Source: Pisolithus tinctorius (Eukaryota; Basidiomycota; Agaricomycetes; Boletales; Pisolithaceae). Taken from it: a stretch of DNA of 64,000 nt. Made by a program: the position numbers and the translations under genes. The stretch spans positions 62,001-126,000 of the forward strand of contig JANFAH010000088.1 in NCBI GenBank assembly GCA_024663395.1. The letters run 5' to 3'. Of the stretch, positions 10,889 to 20,485 are shown piece by piece (position 1 is the first letter of the stretch; every line of letters starts with the position of its first letter). Under the pieces are notes generated by a model. The model was not told the origin of the DNA and did no database searches. It saw only the letters and a program-made list of their open reading frames with translations.

Positions 10889-10925
10889 CTACATTGGGTG
10901 GTATCAAGACACACAGTAACAATAT

Positions 10926-11233
10926 CCATCAGCAAATTAACAAAAATCTTATTGAATCTTATTTGACCTTATTGAGCTTAAATCTTGAGCCAAGTATAAT
11001 AAGCCAAAATTGTCAATAAGGAGAAAAAGACTGAGTGTCAAAATCTAACTTGCCATGCTTTGCAGCTTATTGAGCTTGCATGACTTGAGATATACAAAAT
11101 GAGTCACATGAGATAGAATAGATGGTGCTATCTATGGAATACAATGGATGTGACTACAAAAGCATGATGGAGGAGATGAAATCATGAAAGAAGCATGACG
11201 TATAGTTGGGGAAAAATTCTGTACTGCAAATGA
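10926..11233. other. AT-rich, CpG-poor spacer
   Basis: This stretch lies between the end of the duplication and the stop codon of the DUF6532-like pseudogene. I see no gene or clear repeat. Confidence 0.5.
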
Positions 11234-11404
11234 TCAGTGAAAGGTAAAAAGATCTTCATACTCACTATCATCTTCTCCTAAGCCCATAGCACTGGAGGTC
11301 ACTGTTCCTTTCTTGACATACATCTGCATGTCCTCAACCACAAGTGCAAAATTCTCCTTGGACAATCCTTTGATGGGCCCCAGGTAATGCCTCATTGCTG
11401 CACC

Positions 11405-11978
11405 TGTCATGACCATGCCCAGACCACCCCAGACCAGCTCTACCCCGGTCTCAACTGGTCCCATCCAACCCTTTCCCCAGTCCTGGCCTTAACCCTTCAA
11501 CCCAGAAACGTGTTAGCTCGCGAGGCACTGCAAGGCAGTGCCCAGTCGAGTTGTCCCCTCAGTTGGTACCGGGCTGGTGTAACACCCGGCCCAGCCACAT
11601 GTCCTGCCCCGGTTCCCAGTAATCCCTTGTCCATAGTCCTTGCTTGATAAGATTCTTTGTAACACTACTTACCAATCATCGCTGTACCGGCGCAGACTGG
11701 TCTCTGGTGCTACGTTACACTTAGGTTACTTCTAGTATTTAAGCCGTAGGATATTCTGTTTAGCCTCAGTCTGAAATCAAACTAGTTCTCGTCTTAACCC
11801 AGTCTCTCTCGTCCTCTGTCTTCTGTCTCTCGACCGGACTATGGCCCACACAAGGGAATAGCGCTGTGCCCTCAGTCGCTAAGTCCAATAGTCCAAACCC
11901 CTTGATATCTTGTATTACCCTCTAACCCCTGACCGGACTCTGGACCAGCCTTGGACCGGTGAAGACCTGGACTTAACA
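11405..11978 (+). mobile_element. Solo LTR, TSD GCACC
   Basis: The 574-bp sequence begins TGTCATGACC and ends CTTAACA. Identical GCACC flanks lie at 11400-11404 and 11979-11983. A TATA-like TATTTAAG near 11735 is followed by a CT-rich stretch. It keeps more CpG than its surroundings, so it is fairly young. It interrupts the last exon of the DUF6532-like gene. Confidence 0.9.
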
Positions 11979-12631
11979 GCACCCCAGACAGTATCATTAA
12001 ACTCATACTGGTTACCTTTGGGAGTGGTGGTAGTCCACACACCAGTGGAATTGGAAGACCTGAAAGCAAGATGGTCATCTGTGACCAATGTGAGAGTTTG
12101 ACAGACCTACAAATAAATTGTATCAGTATGATTCAGTGGAGGGAAATAAAATAGCACATTACCACTGCACAGGCCAATGCAAGTGCTGTACAAGATCCAG
12201 CCAACTCACCATCTAAGGCTGGGACTTCCATTTGGCCCTGGATGAAGTTGAAGTGATGGGCAAAGGTTTGGAGCACAAATGGCACCCTCCACAATCTGGA
12301 CCACATCTATTTAGCTCCTTAAGTTAATGTGATGCAAGAAGGCATGAAAACTTTTTACCTTGTTGTCTGTCCCCCTGTTGCGGCTGAAAAGAAATTGGTT
12401 CCTCTTGAGCATTGCCTTTGCGAATTCAACATGTTGCTTGGGATCCTCGAAGTCAGCGTCATTGGCAAAGAATGTTGTGATGACAGCTGTGGCAGCTGCA
12501 GTGAACCTGCCATGCCAGTTATTAAGACCTTGTTTAGCCTAAAATGAAATATGGTGTTAGTGCTAAGATGTTGACACATACAATAATACTTACAATGTGG
12601 AAAATGGGCCCACCATTGGTGACAGTGTGCT

Positions 12632-13147
12632 TGTCAAGTTTGTGGATGTCTGGGTTGAGGCCAGACTGGAGACCAAAGCAGGCGCAAGGCCAAGGGGTCA
12701 GGATCAGGAGGGAAGTTGAGGATACAGATGGTTGGACTGTTTGGACTTAGCGACTGAGGTTTCAGTGCTATTCCCTTGTGTGGGTCTCAGTCCAAGTCTG
12801 AGGCCAAGACAGGGTTAACAGGATAAACTTTGTTGATTTCAGACTGAGGAGTACAGGCTGAGTATGTACAAGTTTATATACCAGAAATAACTATGGTACA
12901 GAGACCAGTAATGCCGGTCTTGCAGAGATTGCTAAGATGATTGGTAAGACAAGGATTAGTAATGTATGACTAAGGTAATGGAGACTGGGACAGGGTGGAC
13001 CAGGGACAGGATTCAACTGAAGTGACAGACACTGCAAAGCAGTGTTCACCACGCTAGGACATCTGGGGATAGAGGACAGGTGAGGCTGAGGCCAGACTGG
13101 ATGAGTGCAAGGCTGAGTCCAGCCAGGGTCGAGGCATGGCTATGACA
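12632..13147 (-). repeat. 3' LTR of element A1
   Basis: On the minus strand it starts TGTCATAGCC and ends AACTTGACA, 516 bp, the same length as the 5' LTR. Confidence 0.93.
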
Positions 13148-13267
13148 GTATCCCCCTCTTAGGGGTCGAACCCATGAGACCCCTGTGAGGGTGGTAGGCT
13201 GAGTTTGAAAAATTGATACTTGTGGCCTGCTAAGCCCTTTGTGTCTTTCTTTCTCATCCTAACCATC

Positions 13268-14351
13268 ATGCCCAGATCAAGACTGATTGCCACTGCTGAC
13301 AACAACAATGAAGGCCAAGTCATCATCAACTGGGCCCAAGTCCCTGACAACGATATTAGATATGACACCAACAATGAAGAGGAGGTGATGAGGGCAAAGG
13401 TGAAGGAGAGGAAGAGACATAAGGTGGCTGAACAAGCCTGGTGGGAAGAGCAGGCTTGGCTTGAGGCCAAGAGAGTGGAGAGGGAGCAGGCCAAAGCCAA
13501 GAGAGCAGCATGGGAGAGGGCCAAGGCCAAGAGAGCAGAGAGGGAGGCCAAGGAGAAGAAGGTGCATGAAGAGGAGGAGAGATGGGAGGCCAAGTGTAAG
13601 TGCAAGGGTGATGAGGCCAGTGCTGGGGGCGCCAGTGGTGAGGCCAGGGGTGAGGTGAAAAGGGTGGTGATGGACCCTGGGTGAGTACCTTTTTTGACCT
13701 GGTGTGTGTTTTTCTTCTAACCTCCTTTTTAGTTGTACTTGTTGTGCCTGGGCCAAAGTTGTCTGCAAGTTCCTTGTGGATGGCAACAAGAAGAGGGTTG
13801 CCTGCATGCGCTGCAACCAGTCCAAAGGCAAGTGCTGGTGGCCTGGGGATGGGAAAGACACCAAGGCCAGTCCCAAGGCTGGGAGGGCTGACAAGGGGAA
13901 GAAGCAGAAAGCCAACGAGGAGAATGCTGAGGCTGGGCCCAGTACACAGAAGTGGGCAAGGATGAGTGCAAGACTGACTGAGGTCTTGGACCTTGATGAG
14001 CCTGAGGCCAGCAGGAGCAGGATGAAAGAGGCTGGCATGGCCAGATACTTGGGCTTGGAGAACAAGCTCAAGCAGCTGATTGAGGCCACAGGGTTGATTG
14101 CCAACAACTTGGCCAGCCTTTTCGAACTTCATGAGACTGCCATCAAGAACTCGGGCTGAATTGCCAATGCCCTTGAGTTGCTACTCAATGAATCATATGG
14201 TTTCAGGATGGTGGTGTCCCCCTTGGACTCAGGCTCATCTGAGCTCGATTCTGATGAGTTGCATGAGGAGGCCGAGTGGCTGAAGGCCCATGGTGAGGAT
14301 GGCAAGGAGGAGTCTGGAGGGGAGGATGATCCCATGGCCAAGGCTGAGTAG
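13268..14351 (+). pseudogene. Antisense cysteine-rich gene inside element A1 (one nonsense codon)
   Basis: On the strand opposite to gag-pol there is a two-exon gene. Exon 1 (13268-13680) starts MPRSRLIATADNNNEG and contains a long charged, Lys/Glu/Ala-rich coiled coil (about residues 40-110). A GT-AG intron (13681-13732, GTGAGT to TTTTTAG) is followed by a Cys cluster reading GCTCCAWAKVVC across the junction, then ACMRCNQSKGKC. This spacing suggests a zinc-binding cluster like those of fungal DNA-binding proteins. After a TGA at 14157-14159 the same frame continues to AE and a TAG at 14349-14351, with an acidic end. Similar proteins are common in Agaricomycete gene sets as I recall. Its function is not known. 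Confidence 0.7.
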
Positions 14352-14552
14352 TCCATAGCATAGGGCCTTGTGGTTTCTTCTTCTGTGAATGTCATGTGCA
14401 GTGTCCAGGTGTCCGGTCTTGGTCTCAGGTAGTACAGTAAGTAAATCAAGGGAAGAGAGTAAAAAGGAAAACAGGGTAAGCATAAGGTCAAAAGGAACTA
14501 TACACTGATAGAGAACAGAACAGAGAAAACTGAGGCCAGTTGAGACTGGTCC

Positions 14553-17500
14553 TCACCGGTATGGGCCAGGTTTATTAGGGTAGCAGGAATGGAACTCCTG
14601 TACAAGTTCAGAAGCATTGTCTAGTTCAGTGGTGAGTACCCAAGTAGTTTCTTCATCAGTCCCTTTGTAGCCAGTCCACCAGACTAAGTATTGAAGCCAA
14701 CACTGGTGATGCTGGTCGACCTTAGAGTCAAGGATTTCTGCTACCTCGAACTCTAGTTCACTGTCAACTTCAACTGGTGGGGGTGGTGGTTGAGTCTGGT
14801 TTGGGATGGTATTAGGGGTGGCTGGTTCAAGTTGGGAAATGTGGAAGACCAGGTGGACTGCGGGCATTGAGTCCAGCAGGCACAGTGTGAATGAATGGGT
14901 ACTGGCCTGAGCTATGACTGGGTATGGCCCAAGGTTTTTCTCCAAAAGCTTCTTGGAAGGCTGAGTTGACTGGAAGTATTTGGCTTTGACATATTCCTGG
15001 TCACCAACCTTGAAGTCTGGGGCTGGCATGCATTTAGCATTGGCTGGTCCTTGATAGCACTGTTGTGCCAGGGTCATTTCCTCCTGTAGGTATTGGTGCA
15101 GTGAGTCCAAGTTGACTGCATAATCACGAGCCTGAGTGGAGGTAAGACCATGCTCCAGGTACACTGAGATGTTAGGGTGGTAGCCCTTATTAGCAAAGAA
15201 TGGTGAGATGCCAGTAGTAGCACTAGGGGCATTGTTATAAGCAAACTCAGCCAGAGGTAATAGGTCAGCCCAATTGTCCTGCTGGTAGTTGCAGTACACT
15301 CAGAGGTATTGTTCCAAGGTCTGGTTAGTCTGTTCGGTCTGACCATCACCCTCAGGGTGGTAACCTGAAGTGAAGTGTAGACACATGTCTAAGGCCTTAC
15401 CGAGAGACTGGAAGAAGTGGGAGATGAACTCCAAGCCTTGGTCTGAGGTTACATGGGCTGGCACTCCATGCTTCAAAAAGACATGGAGTAGGAATAGCTT
15501 GGTGAGTTCTGGGGCTGTGATGGTGTTGTGGGTGGGGATGAATATGGCCTGCTTGGAAAGCCAGTCAACTACAACAAGGATGGCCATGAAGCTAGATGAG
15601 GCTGGAAGTTGCTCGATGAAATCCATAGAGATAGAATTCCATGGCTTCTCCAGCACCAGAAGTTGTTTGAGAAGGCTGTAAGGCCAATGGTGGGGAACCT
15701 TAGCCTGAGCACAGGCCATGCAAGACTGGACATAGTCTTTGACAAATGTCCTGAGGCTGGGCCAGGTATACTCACACTGAATGAGCTCTAGTGTGCAGTT
15801 TTGGCTGAAATGGCCAGACAGGGGGTGGTCATGCTTAAGCCACAAGACCCTAAGGCAGAGATCATTTGAGTCCAGCACATAGATCCTTCCATTGAGATGA
15901 AGGAAACTGGTGTCATCTACTGACCACCAGGGATCAGACATGTTGGACAGGTGGATTTGTGAGACTGGGTCATCCGGCAGTGTGGTCAGGATATCATTGT
16001 GTAACTTCTCAACATCCATTAGGGCAACTGCTTGTAAGACTGGGTACTTGAGGTATGTAGCATGAAGGGAGACTGCTAGTTGCTCCTGGGTGAAGACTGG
16101 TCTCAGATTTTGTGGGTTCACTTGGGCATAGCCACTATCCCCCTCTTTGGGGTAGACATCCCATTGTCTAGTTAGGGCATCAGGCTTAGCCCTGAGCTTA
16201 CCAGGCCTGAATCTAATGATCACATTGAATTGAGACAGGAATTCTGACCAGCGAGCTTGGCAGTGAGTGAGTACTTTAGAGGTAGAGAAGTACTCAAGGT
16301 TCTTGTGGTCGGTGACAACATTGACCAGTGAGGCTGAGCCTTCAAGGTAGTGGTGCCAGGTTCAGAATGCTTCAAAAATTGCAAGCAATTCCTTATCATG
16401 GGTGTCATAATTCAACTCCAGGGCCATCAGAGTCTGGGAGTAGAATGCAACTGGATGTATCTGGCTGTCACCACAGGTGATAGATAGTATGCTGGCAATG
16501 GCATAGTCCGAAGCATCAGTCTCGATGGTGGTAGGAACCCTGGGGATGAAATGAGTTAAGACCAGTGCAGTGGTGAAGGCAGCCTTGAGGTTGTTGAATG
16601 ACTGGTGGCATTCCTCAGAGAAGTTCCAAGGAGCCCCCTTGCAGGTAAGCCAAGTCAGTGGTATGATGATGTCCGAGTAATTAAAGATAAACTGGCAGTA
16701 GAAGTTAGCAAAGCTGAGGAAAGATTGAATGTCTTTGACCTTGCGAGGCTCAGGCCAATCGCAGATGGTCTGGACTTTTTCCTTCAACATTGTGAGGCTG
16801 GCAGGGGAAAGATGGAATCTGAGGTATTTGACTGAGTCTGAGTGAAACTCACATTTCTCCAGCTTTGCATAGAGGCCATGAAGCTGAAGCCAGCAGAGCA
16901 CCTCTCAGACATGCTGCTTATGGGACTCCTTATCTCTGGAGTAGATCAGGATGTCATCTAAGTAGATGACTACACAGACATCCAACATATCTGTGAAGAT
17001 GGTATTCACAAAGCATTGGAAAGTGGCTGGGGCATTGGTGAGGCCAAAAGGCATCACTAACCACTTGTAGGATCCATACTGAGTCTGGAATGTGGCCTTC
17101 CATTCATCACCTGGAGCAATCTGGACAAGATGGTAAGCATGCTGAAGATCAATCTTAGTATAGATTTTGGCATGGCTCGGTGAATCCAAGAGGTTGGAGA
17201 TGAGCGGGAGTGGGTAGCAGTCCTTCTTAGTGATCTTATTCAGGCCATGGAAGTCTATGCAAAGCTGGAGGGAGCCATCCTTCTTTTTGACAAAGAGGAC
17301 CAGTGCAGCATAAGGGGAGGAGGTAGGCTGAATGAATCTGGTAGTAAGGTTTTCATTGATGAAAGTCCAGAGAGCTTGCAGCTCAACCAGGGACAGTGAG
17401 TAGATTGTGCTGAGAGGCAGGGTTGTTCCTTCTTTGAGCTCTATCTTCAGGTCGTACTCCCAGTGTGGTGGGAGTGCTGAGGCCTTGGCCTTGCTGAATA

Positions 17501-18286
17501 CATCAGTGAAGTCATGGTACTCTTCCAGGACATTGGGTAAGGCTGGAGGAGGGGAGGCTGAGGCCGATTGGGCTTGAGCTGAGTCTGAGGGGCAGAGCTG
17601 AAGTTGGAACTGGATGGACCCTTCAAGTTTGCAGGCACACACAAAAGTGGCTGCATTGATTAGGGAAACCAGAGGGGCCTTCAGGGGGGTGTGAGCTGGG
17701 GAGTTGGAGACTGGTACAGATGGCACAAGGCTGGGTTGGTCACTAGGACTGGAGTCAGGAAGGCTGGTGGGAACCGGGCTTACAGGGGGTGTTGACAGGG
17801 TTGGCATCCTTTGTGCAGGAGTCTGGAATGTTAGACTGCCCAATACCCAATCAATCAACAGATTGTAGTGGGTGACCAGTCATGTCCAAGAACTATCTTA
17901 CACTCAGAATCCAACAGGGCTAGATACAGGGTTACTGGGGTGACATCGCTGGATGCAAAGTGGATGTTGACATCTATTGCTTGGGTTATGGTAAAGGTGG
18001 ACATTCCATCAAAAAGCCAGAGTCAGATTGGTGAGACCAAGTAAGGGGTAAAGGAATGTTGATTAGCAAAATGATTATCTATAAAACAATGAGTGGAGCT
18101 GGAGTCCACTAAAGTACAAAGCTGAGGTAAATCTGGGTTTTCTAATGTGACATATGGGGTTAATGAATTTGGACTGGAAAGAGCAGACACATTGAGTCTA
18201 GCCTCCAGGTTTGCACAACCAGAGTCAACACAGCTCCTGGATTGTGTGGAGTCCTGGGAGCTGCTACCTATTTTTTTGTCTTGGGG
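14553..18286 (-). pseudogene. Element A1 pol (protease, RT, RNase H, integrase, chromodomain), degenerate
   Basis: Domains from right to left: protease at about 18040-18110 (LVDSSSTHCFID, where A2 has DSG); RT with VIYLDDILIYSRD near 16960; RNase H with AIASILSITCGDSQ and a TDHKNLEYFST motif; integrase with zinc finger (HPLSGHFSQNC) and a core MDFIEQLPASS and DGQTEQTNQTLEQYL; a C-terminal chromodomain-like part (FEVAEILDSKVDQHHQC). In-frame TGA codons break it near 18030, 16904, 16364 and 15302. The gag-pol boundary has an A7 slippery stretch at 18271-18277. It cannot make a full polyprotein. Confidence 0.88.
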
Positions 18287-18290
18287 GTAG

Positions 18291-19105
18291 TGTCATGACC
18301 ATGACACCAGCGTAAGCCCCTAAAACCTACTCCGCCCTCTTCCGACATGTTTCCACGCTTCTCCGCCCTCCTCCGACGTGTTCCCACGCTCCTCCGACCC
18401 TCCCGACACATCTCCACACCTCTCCGAGGTCCCCCGTCCATGTTCTGACCAACTCCGCTCAACTCCGCCCTAAGGTTGGTCACATGGGCTGTCGGACTTG
18501 TGGCCCTGCATTCTAGATAGGGTTCTGCCCCTGTGTCGGTTTTCTCCATTCTTCCACTCCTTTGGTATTTACCCTCTCTTCCTTGTTGTAGTAGTTTCCT
18601 TGTCTCAGTTAAGGTCCCCGTCATCCCTACCCTCTATCCCTTGTGTCGGACGGACTCTAACCCACTTTACACTTATTGGTTTACATTCCATACTGCACCG
18701 CCCTTGACCTACATCGTATATAAGGCCACATAGTACTCCGTTGTAATCAGTATGAATATCGAATAAAGTCCCCACCTTCGACTCCCTCTCAGTCCCCTCT
18801 GGAGTTTTGTCTCCACTTCCTCTGAGTCCGCTCCACCTCTGAAATACGAGGGCTGAGCTCACGCAAGGGGGCAGCGCACTAGCTGAACCCAACGCCCTCT
18901 CATCCGACCTCCGACCTCTGACCTCCAGCTCCGACTCCGACCTCAGCCTCCGAAACTTCCCTTCATACCCCTCTGCTCACTGTTCGTCGAATATCTCGCC
19001 ACCCAGTGGTTGGATTCACTTCGGACTTTGACTGCTGTACTCCGCAGCCCAACCCGCTCCAACTCCGCCCTAAGAAGGAGCCAGGGGTGTTGTCCAACTT
19101 TGACA
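18291..19105 (+). repeat. 5' LTR of element B
   Basis: It is 815 bp, from TGTCATGACC to CTTTGACA, with a TATA-like GTATATAAGG near 18717. It carries 19 bp more than the 3' LTR, a short CT-rich repeat block near 18930. Confidence 0.93.
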
Positions 19106-19160
19106 GTATATTTGTACTATCACTTGTACGAGCTCTCTCACTTCCCCTACCACATCCGTT

Positions 19161-20450
19161 ATGCCTCCCATGACATGTCTCCGACAACGGGATGCTACCG
19201 AGGCCCTTGCTACAGCCTTGGCAAACCCCCGATGTCTCCCTTCGGTTGTTGAGCCCTTCCGGAGCTTCTCCTCCAGGGGGCGCTCCAACTCCGACCCTGC
19301 TCCAGACAGCGCCTCATGCGCTGCACCCTCCACCCGTCAGCAGTCCGCCCTCCGCTCTCCGCCACCTCCTATCGTCATTCACCCTGGCGGAGATGGACCA
19401 GGCGACCCCGACGATGACCCTGACGATCCTGACTACCATCCTGGTGATGGGCCTGATGATGAGGATGATCCCGACAACCTCGGGGATCCCCTTGATGACC
19501 TGGTCCTTGCTCTGACCCGGGCCATCCATGCCCTAGCCCACTCCAACCAGCGCTCCGGAGACTCTGCTCCATGAACCAAGGTCCGCGAGCCAGACACCTT
19601 TGATGGGTCCGACCCTAAAAAACTCTGTGAGTTCCTGGTCCAATGTGAGCTCAATTTCCAGGACCGCCCTCGGGCATTCCGCTCCGACCGAGCCAAGGTC
19701 ACATATGCGCAGTCCTACCTTAAGGGCATGGCATTGGCCTGGTTCGAACCAGACCTTCTCAATCCAGATGATTACCTTAATCGTCCACTGTGGATGGATG
19801 ACCACCGCGAGTTCCTCCGTGAGCTCACTACCAATTTCAGCCCTCATGATGCTGCTGCCGATGCTGTCCAGCATCTGGAAAATCTTACCATGAAGGACTC
19901 TTCGTGTATTGCGAAGTACTTGGTGGAGTTCAACCGCTGGGCTTCTCAGGTAAAGGACTATGGCGAAGGCGCACTCCGCCACCACTTCTACTCAGGTCTC
20001 CCTGACCACATCAAGGATGAAGTGTCCCGTGTTGGCAAGCCCGCCACTCTTCATGCACTCCGCGAGTTGGCCCAGACAGTAGATGCATGCTACTGGGAGC
20101 GCAGGTCAGAAGTCTCCCACTCCACCAAGCCTCCTCCTGCCAAAAGAACTCCGCTCCGCACCTCCGACTCAAAGCCGAAACCCTCCACATCATCCTCCGC
20201 CCCTAAGTCCAACTCTAAAAAGGCCGAAGCGCCAAAGTCCGACATCAACCATCTCCTCGGAAAAGATGGCAAGCTCACAGCAGCTGAGCAGCTCCACCAC
20301 CTTACTGGTGGGCTGTGCCTCTTCTGTGGTGAACCTGGTCACTCCACCAAGGACTGCCCAAAGTCGACTTCCCATGCTGCCAAGGCCCATGCTGCTAAAG
20401 CCGCCACTCCAACCTCTCTGCCTGCAGAGAGGTCAGAGTCAAAAAATTAA
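19161..20450 (+). CDS. Element B gag (one in-frame TGA)
   Basis: The frame starts MPPMTCLRQRDATEAL, passes an acidic Asp/Pro-rich stretch (residues about 75-115), then the capsid-like core (REPDTFDGSDPKKLCEFLVQ, YLKGMALAWFEPDLL) and ends with a zinc knuckle CLFCGEPGHSTKDC. A single TGA at 19572-19574 interrupts the frame before TKVREPDTFDG, and reads as a decayed CGA. The TAA at 20448-20450 overlaps a -1 frameshift signal that would give gag-pol. Gag forms the particle and binds RNA. Confidence 0.9.
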
Positions 20451-20485
20451 CCTGCTCCTCCAGGGAGCCTGTACGTCCTGGAGGA
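20441..20485 (+). promoter_or_regulatory. -1 ribosomal frameshift signal at the gag/pol boundary of element B
   Basis: The heptamer A AAA AAT (20441-20447) is in the gag frame immediately before the TAA. Pol is in the -1 frame. Eight nt downstream lies a perfect 9-bp stem, TCCTCCAGG (20456-20464) with CCTGGAGGA (20477-20485), loop 12 nt. A2 has the same layout on the minus strand: A AAA AAA at 33115-33109 before TAG, then stem CAGCTCC/GGAGCTG. Confidence 0.8.

Larger units (their letters stand above)
6790..10925. repeat. Segmental duplication, left copy (derived)
   Basis: Sequence from ATTAGCATG at about 6788 matches the block from about 55853 almost continuously. It covers the F-box gene, its promoter, the intergenic region and the last two exons of Ku70. 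It ends near 10925 inside what is a Ku70 intron in the right copy. Two insertions interrupt this copy: 8762-10392 (Helitron-like) and 10577-10831. The part right of about 8690, outside the Helitron, has lost most CpG relative to the right copy. Confidence 0.9.

Noticed and set aside
13277..14132. Leu/Pro/Ser-rich minus-strand ORFs of 276 and 258 codons
   Set aside because: They mirror the antisense gene of A1, whose intron and Cys clusters are clear on the plus strand. Their composition is that of a reversed charged coiled coil.
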